Shown here piece by piece: positions 18,879 through 28,462 of a stretch of 64,000 nt of DNA. A program made the position numbers and the translations under genes. Every line of letters begins with the position of its first letter. Position 1 is the first letter of the stretch. A model generated the notes under the pieces. The model did not search any database. It was not told where the DNA came from and saw nothing but the letters and a program-made list of their open reading frames with translations. The DNA is taken from contig NZ_VTFT01000001.1 in NCBI RefSeq assembly GCF_008244685.1, positions 1,157,248 through 1,221,247 on the forward strand, read 5' to 3'. Origin of the DNA: Luteimonas viscosa. GTDB lineage: Bacteria; Pseudomonadota; Gammaproteobacteria; Xanthomonadales; Xanthomonadaceae.

Positions 18879-19670
18879 TCAGTACATGCGCGTCGCGCTG
18901 CCGCCATCCACCCGCAGCACCGCGCCGTTGACGTAGCTCGCGTCCGGCGAACACAGCCACACGATGGCGCGCGCCGCTTCCTCCGCTTCCCCAAGCCGTT
19001 GCATGGCGCAGTGGCGCGCCACCATCCGGCCGTAGTGCTCGGCAGCGCCCGGACGTCCCGGGTCGACCATTTCCGAGCGGGTGAAGCCGGGCGCCACGGC
19101 GTTGACGCGCAGTTGCATCCGCCCGTAGTCGGTCGCCGCGGAGCGGGTCAGGCCGATCACGCCGTGCTTGCTGGCCGCATACGTCGCGTGGCCGACATCG
19201 CTGGGCTCGAGACCGTAGATCGAAGCGACGTTCACGATCGCGCCGCCACCTGACGCCAGCATCGCCGGGATCTCGTGTTTCATGCACCGCCACACGCCGC
19301 TGAGGTTCACGTTCATCACCTCATCCCATTGATCCTCGGTCACGTCCGCCACCGGCGTGCGCATGGGTCCGGCGATGCCGGCGTTGTTGACGGCGCAGTC
19401 CAGCCGGCCGAAACGTTCCAGGCCGGACGCGACCATGGCCTCGACGTCGGTCGCCCGCGCGACGTCGGTGGGCACGGCAAGCGCTTGGCCGCCTGCGGCC
19501 ATGATCCGCAGTGCCAGCGCCTCGCACCGGTCGGTGCGACGCGCGGCCAGGACGACCGCAGCGCCGAGTCGCGCGAACTCCAGCGCGGCGGCCTCGCCGA
19601 GGCCCGAACTCGCGCCCGTCACCAGCACGACCTTGCCCGCGAAAGAACCGGTAGCGGATGTGACCATCAT
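18879..19670 (-). CDS. SDR-family oxidoreductase
   Basis: 263-residue classical short-chain dehydrogenase: VLVTGASSGLGEAAAL (NAD(P) site), NNAGIAG, catalytic Ser in VNVASIYG and YAASK (Tyr-x3-Lys), ending with SYVNGAVLRVDGGSA. ARRTDR after the second strand hints at NADP preference. Start chosen at the first of two adjacent Met codons, with GGAG seven bases upstream. Last gene of the TonB/MFS/esterase/ligase cluster, separated from the preceding SDR by 206 bases that contain a palindromic repeat. Probably oxidises an alcohol group on the cluster's substrate. Confidence 0.88.
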   Translation of the reverse strand: MMVTSATGSFAGKVVLVTGASSGLGEAAALEFARLGAAVVLAARRTDRCEALALRIMAAGGQALAVPTDVARATDVEAMVASGLERFGRLDCAVNNAGIAGPMRTPVADVTEDQWDEVMNVNLSGVWRCMKHEIPAMLASGGGAIVNVASIYGLEPSDVGHATYAASKHGVIGLTRSAATDYGRMQLRVNAVAPGFTRSEMVDPGRPGAAEHYGRMVARHCAMQRLGEAEEAARAIVWLCSPDASYVNGAVLRVDGGSATRMY

Positions 19671-19692
19671 CGTGTGCTCCGCTTCCCCACCA

Positions 19693-19760
19693 TGTCATCT
19701 CGACCGGAGGGAGAGATCAGTCTTGCCCGGGTCGGGATTCTCCCTGCGGTCGAAATGACA
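19693..19760. repeat. palindromic intergenic repeat, GTCAT family, copy A
   Basis: Imperfect inverted repeat: left arm starts TGTCATCTCGACCGGAGGGA, right arm ends CTGCGGTCGAAATGACA. It lies between the two SDR genes. Related copies are at 42038, 50495 and (single arm) 54514. It is the one feature of the 206-base gap between the SDR genes. Confidence 0.85.
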
Positions 19761-19876
19761 ACGGCGGGTCCAAACGAGAGGGCATGGTTGAAATGGGAGG
19801 GGCCGATCGCAATGACGGCGGATGCGGTCCGCGTCGCGCGCGACAGGGCGACCGTGCGCCTGGGCAAGTGGATCGG

Positions 19877-20773
19877 TCAGGCGGTTTCGGCCCGCGGTGC
19901 CTGCGCATGCGCCTGCGCGCTGGCCACTTCGCGCTCGGCCTGGGTGAATCCGTAGTCGGGCATCACCTGTCCCTGCGGATCGGAGACCATGTTCCAGGCC
20001 TGGATCAGGCGTTCGCCCGCGTCCTCGCCGCCGCCCAGGTAGCGGCCGGCGGTCAGGGTCACCCAGGCGCGCGCGAAGTGGCCGCCGCCGGCGCAGACGA
20101 TGGCGCGGGTCGGCGCGTCGTCGGCGACCAGCGGAAGCAGAGCCGGACTGACCAGGGCCGGGTCCAGCACGCGCAGGCTCTCCCCGGGCAGCACGCCCGC
20201 GGTCATGCCGGTTGAGGCCGTCGGTGCCAGGCAGTTCACGCGGATGTCGTATTTGCCGCCCTCGATCGCCAGTGTCTGCATCAGCCCGACCAGCGCCATC
20301 TTCGCCGCGCCGTAGTTGGCCTGGCCGAAGTTGCCGTACAGCCCCGACGACGAGGTGGTCAGCACGATGCGGCCGCGCGCCTGCGCGCGCATCGGTTCCC
20401 AGACCGCCTTGCAGCAGATCGCCGCGCCCATCACGTGCACGTCGAGCACTTCGCGGAACTCGTCCAGGCCCATCTTGGCGAAGCTCCGGTCGCGCAGGAT
20501 GCCGGCGTTGTTCACGAGGATGTCGATGCGTCCCCAGGCCTCGAGCGTGCGCGCGACCATCGCCGCCACCGCGTCTTCGTCGGTGACGGACGCGGCCACC
20601 GCGATCGCTTCGCCGCCGCCCGCGCGCACCTCGTCGGCGACTGCTTCCGCCTGTCCCGCCACGGCGTCGTTGACCACCACGCGCACGCCCTTGCGCGCCA
20701 GGTACAGCGCATGCTGGCGGCCCAGCCCGCCGCCGGCGCCGGTGATGATCGCCGTGTGTCCCTCAAGCCGCAT
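19877..20773 (-). CDS. SDR-family oxidoreductase, HSD17B4-like
   Basis: 298-residue short-chain dehydrogenase resembling the dehydrogenase part of the peroxisomal multifunctional enzyme: TAIITGAGGGLGRQHALYLA, VVNDAVAG (Asp, NAD preference), LVNNAGILRDRSFAKM, Ser in TSSSGLYGNFGQANYGAAK with Tyr-x3-Lys. Family members oxidise 3-hydroxyacyl-CoA or steroid hydroxyls, which fits a CoA-ligase-containing catabolic cluster. GGGAG lies eight bases before ATG. The C-terminal ~40 residues are an Ala/Gln-rich tail. Confidence 0.88.
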   Translation of the reverse strand: MRLEGHTAIITGAGGGLGRQHALYLARKGVRVVVNDAVAGQAEAVADEVRAGGGEAIAVAASVTDEDAVAAMVARTLEAWGRIDILVNNAGILRDRSFAKMGLDEFREVLDVHVMGAAICCKAVWEPMRAQARGRIVLTTSSSGLYGNFGQANYGAAKMALVGLMQTLAIEGGKYDIRVNCLAPTASTGMTAGVLPGESLRVLDPALVSPALLPLVADDAPTRAIVCAGGGHFARAWVTLTAGRYLGGGEDAGERLIQAWNMVSDPQGQVMPDYGFTQAEREVASAQAHAQAPRAETA

Positions 20774-20824
20774 GGTCCGACTCCCGTTCCCGAAAAGACC
20801 GTCCGGACGGGCCCGGGAACGCGG

Positions 20825-21559
20825 TCAGCGCGTCCTGCCCTGCCCCTTTCGCGCGCACAGCGCGCGGAAACCCGCGGCCATGAAGCGCGCCATGCGCGCC
20901 TTGACCGCGTCGTAGTCGTCCGACCGGCAAAGTCCGCCAGAGAGGCGGTCGATGCGCCCGGTACGCGCCAGGGTCAGCATCAGCGCACCGGTGACGAAGT
21001 GATAGCCCCAGAAGATGTCTTCCTCCGCGCAATCGGGCATGGCCTTCTTCAGCAGGTCGATCAGGCGCAGGACCACCGGGTCGAAGTGCCGGTCCATCAA
21101 CTCCGCGCCGTAGGGCGTGGTCGAGGCCAGCGCACTGAGCGCACCGTAGTTCTTCCAGTTCTCGCCGCCCTGGATGTACAGGTCGAGGTCGGTATCGAGG
21201 AAGGCGTGCAGGGCGCCCTCGAGCGTGGGTCTGCCGCCGCAGCTGACCTCGTAGTCGTCCAGCGCCTGCATCCGCAGCCCGCTGGTGACCGGGGCGCGGC
21301 GCGCCATCACCGCGTCGAACAGGGTCTGCTTGTCGTTGAAGTAGTAGTTGAGCAGGGTGTGGTGCACGCCGACGTGGCCGGCCACGTCCTTGAGCGTGAC
21401 GCCGTACAGGCCATGGCGCGAGAACAGCAGTTCGGCGGCATCGAGGATCTGCTCGGTCATCTCCGCGCGCTGCTCGGCCTTGGTCGGACGCTTCGCCTTC
21501 GCGCCGGCCCGCTTCGTTCCCTGCACGCGCCCGGAACGGGATGTCGCCCGTGTTGCCAC
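20825..21559 (-). CDS. TetR/AcrR-family transcriptional regulator
   Basis: 244 residues from a GTG start with GGAGG four bases upstream. A basic Lys/Arg-rich leader precedes the helix-turn-helix (ILDAAELLFSRHGLYGVTLK and DVAGHVGVHHTLLNYYFNDK). The C-terminal ligand domain is variable, as usual. It is embedded in the catabolic cluster between the ligase and SDR genes, so it most likely represses the cluster promoter near 28540, where an inverted repeat lies, and responds to the substrate or its CoA ester. Confidence 0.9.
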   Translation of the reverse strand: MATRATSRSGRVQGTKRAGAKAKRPTKAEQRAEMTEQILDAAELLFSRHGLYGVTLKDVAGHVGVHHTLLNYYFNDKQTLFDAVMARRAPVTSGLRMQALDDYEVSCGGRPTLEGALHAFLDTDLDLYIQGGENWKNYGALSALASTTPYGAELMDRHFDPVVLRLIDLLKKAMPDCAEEDIFWGYHFVTGALMLTLARTGRIDRLSGGLCRSDDYDAVKARMARFMAAGFRALCARKGQGRTR

Positions 21560-21601
21560 CCTGCCTCCAATGCACTGCCATCGGCACGGGGCCCCGGGAC
21601 G

Positions 21602-23188
21602 TCATGTTCCCGTCTCCACCGGCGCACCGCCAAACTCGGCCCTGAGCCGCATTCTGTCAATTTTGCCGGTCGCTGCCAAAGGCATGCGCTCGACGCGGAT
21701 CACCTCGTCGGGCAGCCACCAGGAGGCCACGCGGCCGCGCAGCGCGTCGATCAGTGCCTGGTCTTCCATCGCGCCGCCTTCGCGCAGTTCCACCAGCAGC
21801 ACCGGACGCTCCCCCCACCGCGAGTCCTCGCGGCCGATCACCGCCGCCAGCGACACCTCCGGAAGTCCGCCCACGATCTCCTCGATCTCGGCCGGATTGA
21901 TCCACTCGCCGCCGGACTTGATCAGATCCTTGGCGCGGCCGGTGATGACCAGGCGGCCGTCTGGGTCGATGCGCGCCAGATCGCCGGTATCGAACCAGCC
22001 CTGCGCATCGACCGCCGGCTGCGTTTCCCCGAAGTAGCGTTGGACCGTGCTGGCGCCGCGCACGCGCAGATGGCCTTCCGTGCCGCGCTGGGACGGCAGC
22101 GCGACGCCCTGCGCATCGGTCAGCAGCAGGTCCACGCCGATCGACGGACGCCCGGACTGGTGCGCGGCCCGGTCCGGATCGTGCGGCGGCGCGACGGTGC
22201 CGGTCGGCGACAGCTCGGTCATGCCCCAGCTGGTCTGCACGCTCGCGCCCAGGCGCCGCTCGATGCGCTGCATCAGCGCCGGCGCGATCGGCGCGCCGCC
22301 GACGATCACCCGTTCCAGCGACGGCGTCTGCCCGCCGCTCGCGTCCAGGTGCTCGACCAGCGCCAGCCAGACGGTGGCCACGCCGATCGCCACGGTGACC
22401 GATTCGCCGTTGATCAGGGTCGCCAGGCTGGCACCGTCCAGGTGACGGCCCGGCAACACCAGGCGCGCGCCCACCGCGGGCGCGGCGAACGGCACGCCCC
22501 AGCCGTTGGCATGGAACATGGGCACCGCCAGCAGCACGCGCTCGCGCATCGACAGGGCCATGGCGTCGGCCTGCAGCGTGCGCAGGGTGTGCAGGAAGAT
22601 ACCGCGGTGGGTATAGGTCACGCCCTTCGGCGCGCCGGTGGTGCCGGAGGTGAAGCACAGGCCGCAGGGCGCGTGCTCGTCGAAGTCGCCCCAGGGCACA
22701 TCGCCCTGCGCGACCTCGATCATCGGTTCGAGCGGTTCGATCCGGATCACGCCGTCGTCGTCGCCCACGGCGCCGTCGATCGACAGCACCCGCTCCAGCG
22801 CATCGGCCTTCGCGGCGATGCGTCGCGCCAGCGGCGCCAGGTCGGCGGCGACGACCAGCACGCGTGCGCGCGACTGCGCCAGCATCGTCGCCAGGTGCGC
22901 CTCGCCCAGGCGCGGATTGAGGGTGTGGCACACCGCGCCCATGCCCATGACCGCGAACCAGGTCTCCAGGTGGGCCTGCGTATTCCATGCCAGGGTGGCG
23001 ACGAGGTCGCCGTCGCCGATGCCCAGGCCCGCCAGCAACGTCGACAGCCTGCGGCTGCGCGCATGCAGTCCGGCGTATCCGATCCGGTCGACCTGCCCCG
23101 CGTCGCGCGCCGTGACCACCTCGGCCTGAGGGTGCCACTTCGCACCGTGGTCCAGGAACCTGTCCACGGTCAGCGCGTACGGCTGCAT
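21602..23188 (-). CDS. AMP-dependent acyl-CoA ligase
   Basis: 528 residues of the ANL superfamily, AlkK-like medium/long-chain branch. Motifs in order: LCFTSGTTGAPKGVTYTHR (P-loop), WGMTELSP, GWFDTGDLARID, GRAKDLIKSGGEWI, and ATGKIDRMRLR with the catalytic Lys. It activates a carboxylic acid to its CoA thioester via an adenylate. ATG at 23188 is taken; a GTG at 23203 overlapping the esterase stop (GTGA) would add five residues. It probably acts on the acid released by the upstream secreted esterase. Confidence 0.9.
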   Translation of the reverse strand: MQPYALTVDRFLDHGAKWHPQAEVVTARDAGQVDRIGYAGLHARSRRLSTLLAGLGIGDGDLVATLAWNTQAHLETWFAVMGMGAVCHTLNPRLGEAHLATMLAQSRARVLVVAADLAPLARRIAAKADALERVLSIDGAVGDDDGVIRIEPLEPMIEVAQGDVPWGDFDEHAPCGLCFTSGTTGAPKGVTYTHRGIFLHTLRTLQADAMALSMRERVLLAVPMFHANGWGVPFAAPAVGARLVLPGRHLDGASLATLINGESVTVAIGVATVWLALVEHLDASGGQTPSLERVIVGGAPIAPALMQRIERRLGASVQTSWGMTELSPTGTVAPPHDPDRAAHQSGRPSIGVDLLLTDAQGVALPSQRGTEGHLRVRGASTVQRYFGETQPAVDAQGWFDTGDLARIDPDGRLVITGRAKDLIKSGGEWINPAEIEEIVGGLPEVSLAAVIGREDSRWGERPVLLVELREGGAMEDQALIDALRGRVASWWLPDEVIRVERMPLAATGKIDRMRLRAEFGGAPVETGT

Positions 23189-23199
23189 GTCGCCGTGGA

Positions 23200-24840
23200 T
23201 CACGGGCACCCGGCCGCTCCGTCCGGCAGCGGCGGCGAGATGATCCCGACGTTCCAGTGCCAGGGCAGGCCCCCGTGCGCGCGCCGCCGGCAGACCACTG
23301 CCTCGACCAGCTCGAACATGCCCGGCATCAGGTGCTCGCCCGGCTGCGGCGCGCCGTCGAAGGCCATGTAGGCGCGCGCCTGGCCATAGGCCGGCCACGG
23401 GGGTGCAGCGCGCGCGACGGGGGTGCCGCTGCGCGCGAACGAAGTCCAGTAGCCCTGCATCGCCGCCGCCAGCCGGCGCTCGGCATCGGTGTCCGGGATC
23501 TTCGGCCAGTCCGGTGGCGTGCTGTCGACCGTGCCCAGCGCGTAGGGAATCTCGCCGGCATGGAAGGCGTGCAGCCCGGCCTCGTCTGCAGCCGGGTAGC
23601 CGTGGTCGAAGTAGTACAGGTACGAGGGCTGGCCGAGCGCGGTCTGGCTGCGCACGAGGCGCTCGGCCGTCCAGCCGTAGAGTGCATCGCGCGTGGTCGC
23701 GAGCATCGCCTCGTCGAGATTCGCGGGCGGATAGCGGCGCAACATGGCGTCGGCCAGTTCGCCGTAGGCGGCGCGGATCGTCGCCTCGTAGGCGGCCGCG
23801 TCGGCAGGCGCCGGCGGCAGCAGGAAGCGCAGCGAGCGGATCTCGCCTTCGTTGAACCCGGCCAGGATGGGCACCGCGGCCTGTTGCCCGCGGTCGAACA
23901 CCTCGACCAGTTGCGCCGGCAGCACCTCGCCGTCGACCACGCCGAGCGGGAAGTAGCCGGCCATCGCCGCCTGCACGGTCAACGCCTGCGGATCCATCGC
24001 GCGCAGTCGCGGCAGGCCGCGGATCTCGAGCTTGCGCGCCAGCTCAAGGCCGGTGGTCTCGGCAGCGGGCGCGCCGTGCGCGGCTTCGCGCAGGTGCGGG
24101 GTCGAGATCATGTACGCGCTCTGGGCGATGGCGCGGTGGAACAGCCCTCGCGCCGGCGGCGCCGCCAACAGGTACATCACGCTCAGCGCGCCGGCCGACT
24201 CGCCGGCGATGGTGACGTTGTCCGGATCGCCGCCGAACGCGGCGATGTTGTTCCGGATCCAGCGCAGCGCCTCGATCTGGTCCAGCAGGCCGTAGTTGCC
24301 CGAGACCCCGTCTGCCGACTCCGCGCTCAGCTGCGGATGCGCCAGCCAGCCGAGCACGCCGAGGCGATAGTTGACGGTGACCATCACCACGCCCTGCCTG
24401 GCGAGCGCCTCGCCGCGGTACATCGGTTCGCTGCCGCTGCCGGCGACCAGCGAGCCGCCGTGGATCCAGACGAATACCGGCGCGCGTTCCGCGTCGGCCG
24501 GCGCCCACACGTTGAGCGAGAGGCAGTCCTCGCTCGTCGCCAGCGCCTCGTCGGGCGCGTAGATGCTGCCCGGCCGCGGCGGCGGCTGGTGGCAGGCAGG
24601 GCCGAAACGGGTCGCATCGCGCACGCCATCCCAGCGTTTGGCCGGCACCGGCGGCCGCCAGCGCAGCTCGCGCACCGGCGGCTGTGCGTAGGGAACGCCG
24701 CGGAAGGCGTTCACCCCCTCCAGCGCCTCGCCGCGCAGCGTGCCGGCCGGCGCGTTCACCACCGGTGGATCGCCGGCGAAGGCCTGCGTGGCGAACAGCG
24801 CGGCAGCCACGACCAGCATGCGGAAGAAGGAACGGCTCAT
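23200..24840 (-). CDS. secreted type-B carboxylesterase
   Basis: 546 residues with signal peptide (cleavage after LFATQAFA). Type-B esterase fold: EDCLSLNVWAP, oxyanion VWIHGGSLVAGSG, nucleophile elbow GESAGALS, and catalytic His in FHAGEIPYALG. It would hydrolyse ester bonds of bulky substrates in the periplasm or outside the cell. Its ATG overlaps the MFS stop (ATGA). Placed between carrier and CoA ligase, it probably releases the acid or alcohol that the pathway consumes. Confidence 0.9.
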   Translation of the reverse strand: MSRSFFRMLVVAAALFATQAFAGDPPVVNAPAGTLRGEALEGVNAFRGVPYAQPPVRELRWRPPVPAKRWDGVRDATRFGPACHQPPPRPGSIYAPDEALATSEDCLSLNVWAPADAERAPVFVWIHGGSLVAGSGSEPMYRGEALARQGVVMVTVNYRLGVLGWLAHPQLSAESADGVSGNYGLLDQIEALRWIRNNIAAFGGDPDNVTIAGESAGALSVMYLLAAPPARGLFHRAIAQSAYMISTPHLREAAHGAPAAETTGLELARKLEIRGLPRLRAMDPQALTVQAAMAGYFPLGVVDGEVLPAQLVEVFDRGQQAAVPILAGFNEGEIRSLRFLLPPAPADAAAYEATIRAAYGELADAMLRRYPPANLDEAMLATTRDALYGWTAERLVRSQTALGQPSYLYYFDHGYPAADEAGLHAFHAGEIPYALGTVDSTPPDWPKIPDTDAERRLAAAMQGYWTSFARSGTPVARAAPPWPAYGQARAYMAFDGAPQPGEHLMPGMFELVEAVVCRRRAHGGLPWHWNVGIISPPLPDGAAGCP

Positions 24841-26168
24841 CGGCTTGCCTCCTGCGCGAGCTGGCGGCGGATGCTTCGCGCGAGCAGCAGGAACATGCCT
24901 ACCGCCAGCAGGTAGAACGGGACCAGGGTGTAGAACGCCATCTGCAGCGAGTTGTCCGGATGGGTGGCACGGAAGAAATCGCTGGCCAGGCCGAGGTAGG
25001 TCGGGCCGAAGCCGAGTCCGATCAGGTTCATCACCAGCAGCAGCAGCGCGCCCGAAAGCACGCGCTGGTCCGGACGCACTTCTTCCTGCACCAGCGTCAC
25101 CGCCGGCGAGAGATAGAAGTAGTTCAGTCCGGTGGGCAGGAACAGGAACACCAGGGCCAACTGCCAGCTGCCGGCCCAGACGAAGCCGACGAACAGCGGC
25201 AGCGCCAGCACCAGCCCGACCGCCGGCAGATACGCATAGGCGGTCTTGGACCGGCGCGCCAACCGGTCGATCAGGCGACCGGACAGGTACATGCCGCCGG
25301 CGGTGCCGATGCCCAGCACCAGCGCGTACCAGACCGCCACCTCCTCCAGGGTCATGCCCTTCTCGCGCATCAGCAGCAGCACGCTGAAATTGAGCAGGGC
25401 GTAGGTCACGAACTGGGTGGCGCCGCAGGCCAGGGCCATGTTGCGCAGCACCGGGTTGGCGAAGAAGCCGCGGAAGGTGGCGCCGAAGCCCGGCGACGCG
25501 TCCGTCGTGCCGGCCGACGCCGGCGGCCGCGCGGGTGCCGGGTCCAGCCCGCCCTTGCGCGGCTCGCGCACGAAGCACCACACGCCCACCGCGGTCACCA
25601 CGCCGACCGCGCCGACCCACAGGAAGGCCAGGCGCCACGAATACGCCGCCGCCACCGAGGCGCCGAAGGCCACGCCCAGCGCCGCGCCGATCGGCGGACC
25701 GAGGTTGAACAGGCCCAGCGCGGTGCCACGCGTACCGGGCGGGAAGTAGTCGGAAATGATCGCGTACGAGGGCGGCACCCCGCCCGCCTCGCCCACGCCC
25801 ACGGCCATGCGTGCCAGCGCAAGCTGCGGATAGCTCGAGGCCACGCCGCAGGCCGCGGTGGCCGCGCTCCACAGGCCGCACGAGAAGGCGAGCACCTTCA
25901 CCCGGTTGCTGCGGTCGGCCAGCCAGCCCACCGGGATCGCGAGGATGCAGTAGAACATCGCGAAGTACAGCCCGCCGAGCAGCCCGAGCTGGCCGTCGCT
26001 CACGCCAAGATCGTCCTGGATCGGCTTGGCCAGGATCGAAAGCAGTTGCCGGTCCAGGAAGTTGAGCACGTAGACGAAGCACAGGACCGCGAGCACGATC
26101 CAGGCGCGGGCGCCCGGACGCGCGGCAGGCGCGCCGGGAATCGCCGCGGTGGCGGGCGAGCCGGCCAT
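24837..26168 (-). CDS. MFS transporter, Spinster-like
   Basis: 443 residues with 12 predicted membrane segments. Motifs: NFLDRQLLSILAKPIQDDLG, GWLADRSNRVKVL (motif A), GEAGGVPPSYAIISDYFPPG. The last is typical of the Spinster-like MFS group often found beside TonB receptors in aromatic, terpenoid or steroid catabolism loci. It likely carries the substrate or its hydrolysis product across the inner membrane. ATG overlaps the receptor stop by one base (TGATG), so translation is coupled. Confidence 0.88.
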   Translation of the reverse strand: MAGSPATAAIPGAPAARPGARAWIVLAVLCFVYVLNFLDRQLLSILAKPIQDDLGVSDGQLGLLGGLYFAMFYCILAIPVGWLADRSNRVKVLAFSCGLWSAATAACGVASSYPQLALARMAVGVGEAGGVPPSYAIISDYFPPGTRGTALGLFNLGPPIGAALGVAFGASVAAAYSWRLAFLWVGAVGVVTAVGVWCFVREPRKGGLDPAPARPPASAGTTDASPGFGATFRGFFANPVLRNMALACGATQFVTYALLNFSVLLLMREKGMTLEEVAVWYALVLGIGTAGGMYLSGRLIDRLARRSKTAYAYLPAVGLVLALPLFVGFVWAGSWQLALVFLFLPTGLNYFYLSPAVTLVQEEVRPDQRVLSGALLLLVMNLIGLGFGPTYLGLASDFFRATHPDNSLQMAFYTLVPFYLLAVGMFLLLARSIRRQLAQEASR

Positions 26169-28462
26169 CAGAACCGGTAGCCCACGCGCGCGCCGATGGT
26201 GCGCGGGGGCACCCGGGCGTAGCGTCCGTCGAGGAAGGCTTCGGGATGGACGTAGGTGATCGAGCGGTCGTCGAACAGGTTCTCGACGTAGGCCCCCACC
26301 GTGATGCGTTCGAAGGCGAAGGCGATGTTCGCGTTCGCGATCGTGTACGACTCGGTGTAGTCGAACATCGGACTGACCACGCCCGGCTGGCCGGGGACGT
26401 TCGGGAACATGCCCGGGAAGCCGCCGACGTGGGCCAGCGAGAACGACGCGTTGCCCGCCGCATCGCCGAAGGCATCGAAGCCGTAGTCGATCACCATCGA
26501 ACCCTGGAAACGCGGCGCCGACAGGCGCGCGCCGAGCACGGCGCCGGAGATCGCGGCCTCCTCCGGGGTCAGGCTGTCCACCTCGGTCCGGTTGAACGAT
26601 CCGTTGAGCGCGAACGTCCAGTTGACGCCGGGCCTGGCCACCAGCTCGAACTCCAGCCCCTGGCTGATCGCGCCGCCGATGTTGGTGGCGAACTGCACGG
26701 AGTCGGAGACGCGGTTGGCCTGCACCTGGATGTCGTTCCAGTCGATGTGGTACAGCGCGAGGTTGGCCGCCAGGCGCCCGTCCAGCCAGCGGCCCTTCAG
26801 TCCCAGCTCGTAGTTGATCAGGTCGTCGGAGTCGGCGCCGAAGGGAATGATGATGTCGTCTTCGTTGACCAGGCTCGGCGCACCGGCACGTGCATTGACG
26901 ACCGGCGCGCGGAAGCCGGTGGCGACGGCAGCGTAGGTCGTGATCGCCGGCGTCGGCCGCCAGGACAGGCTCAGGCGGTACGAGGGGCCGGTTTCCCTGG
27001 CCTCGAGCCCGACGATCTCCGCGATCGGGATGATGGTCAGCGGCCCGGTAGCGCCGGTCAGCGCGGCGGTGAGGTAGTTGCTGTTGTAGCCGCCCGCCTG
27101 CTGGGTCGCCTGGGCCTGGGTGCTGCCGTAGCGCAGGCCGCCGGTCGCCCACAGGTCGTCGTTGAAGCGGAAGGTGAGTTCACCGAACAGGGCGCGCTCG
27201 CGCTGGTCGATCGTGTTCCGGAAGCGGAGGTAGTAAGGGCTCACGGGCAGGTTGTCCATGCCCATGGCATCGAGGAATTCCTGCGAGGACCGGTAGAAGT
27301 AGTCGGCGTTGCGCTGCTGCTCGAAGTAGAAGCCGCCCACCACCCAGTCCACGCGCCCGCCGGTTTCCGACACCAGGCGCACCTCCTGCACGAAGCGGTC
27401 GTCCCGGTACGGTACCTCGAGGCCGAAGGGAATGAGGTGGCCGAAGGTCGCGGCCAGGTCCACGTCGAAGTGGGCGGCGTAATCGGACCAGGTCGAGGAG
27501 CTGGTCAGCCTGGCGCCGTCGAACTGGTAGCCGATGGTCGCGTTGTAGTTGGTCATCCTGCCCGCGAACCGGTCGGGCAGGTCGGAATAGCGGACGTCCT
27601 CGCCCAGGTCCGGGTTGGTCAGGCCGGAATCCTCGGGACTGCTGTCTTCCTGCGATGCGCGCAGCTGCACCGACAGGCGGTCGCTGGGCTCCCACAGCAG
27701 TGTCGCGCGTCCGCCCCAGGCCTCCATCGTATTGGCGTCGTCGATCCCGGTGCCGATGTTGTCGACGTAGCCCTCCTCGTGCCGCTTGAAGGCGACCACC
27801 CGTAGCGCCAGCGTGTCCTGCGCCAGCGGGACGTTGACCATGGCGTTGTAGCGCTGGCGCAGCGAACCCGAGCCGCGCACGCCGAGGTCGCCCAGGAACG
27901 AGGCTTCCAGCACGTTGGGGTCCGGGGCACGGGTCAGGATGCGCAGCGCGCCGGCGAGCGATCCGGAGCCGAACAGCGTGCCCTGCGGGCCACGCAGGAA
28001 TTCCACCCGCTCCACGTCGTACAGGCTCGGGTCGAGGATGGTGGAGTTGCCGTTCGAGGAGATCGGCAGTTCGTCGATGTAGATCGCCACCGTGCTCTGC
28101 AGGTTGGCGTTGTAGCCGTTGGTGGCGATGCCGCGCGCGGTGAAGTTGTTGAAGTTGGCGGTGGGCCGGTTCAGCACCACCCCGGGCGTTTCGTAGGCCA
28201 GCCCCTCGTAGCCGACGATGCCCTTGGCGTCGAGTTCCTCCTGCGACAGGACGGTCACGCTGAGCGGCACGTCCTTCAGTGGCTGGCTTCGCCGGGTCGC
28301 GGTGACGATGATCCGGTCGAGGTCCTGGGCGTCGACGGACGCCTGCGCTTCGGCCTCGCGTTGCCCGGATGCCAGCGCCTCGGCCGTAGCCTGGGCCAGC
28401 GCGGAAACAGGTGCGGCAAACAGCGCGGCCATCGAGGCGCACGCGAACAGACGACTTCCCAT
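26168..28462 (-). CDS. TonB-dependent receptor of the catabolic cluster
   Basis: 764 residues: signal peptide (cleavage near PVSALAQA), TonB box DRIIVTATRRSQPLKDVPLS, plug with VERVEFLRGPQGTLFGSGSL, barrel ending in GARVGYRF with terminal Phe. The SQPLKDVPLSVTVLS pattern is that of the large iron-independent receptor group seen in sphingomonads and xanthomonads for complex organic substrates. First gene of the cluster, transcribed from the region at 28540. Ligand unknown. Confidence 0.92.
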   Translation of the reverse strand: MGSRLFACASMAALFAAPVSALAQATAEALASGQREAEAQASVDAQDLDRIIVTATRRSQPLKDVPLSVTVLSQEELDAKGIVGYEGLAYETPGVVLNRPTANFNNFTARGIATNGYNANLQSTVAIYIDELPISSNGNSTILDPSLYDVERVEFLRGPQGTLFGSGSLAGALRILTRAPDPNVLEASFLGDLGVRGSGSLRQRYNAMVNVPLAQDTLALRVVAFKRHEEGYVDNIGTGIDDANTMEAWGGRATLLWEPSDRLSVQLRASQEDSSPEDSGLTNPDLGEDVRYSDLPDRFAGRMTNYNATIGYQFDGARLTSSSTWSDYAAHFDVDLAATFGHLIPFGLEVPYRDDRFVQEVRLVSETGGRVDWVVGGFYFEQQRNADYFYRSSQEFLDAMGMDNLPVSPYYLRFRNTIDQRERALFGELTFRFNDDLWATGGLRYGSTQAQATQQAGGYNSNYLTAALTGATGPLTIIPIAEIVGLEARETGPSYRLSLSWRPTPAITTYAAVATGFRAPVVNARAGAPSLVNEDDIIIPFGADSDDLINYELGLKGRWLDGRLAANLALYHIDWNDIQVQANRVSDSVQFATNIGGAISQGLEFELVARPGVNWTFALNGSFNRTEVDSLTPEEAAISGAVLGARLSAPRFQGSMVIDYGFDAFGDAAGNASFSLAHVGGFPGMFPNVPGQPGVVSPMFDYTESYTIANANIAFAFERITVGAYVENLFDDRSITYVHPEAFLDGRYARVPPRTIGARVGYRF

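Noticed and set aside
20435..23371. Plus-strand open frame of almost 1000 codons opposite TetR and CoA ligase genes
   Set aside because: Antisense of well-supported genes, low-complexity protein, no family resemblance.
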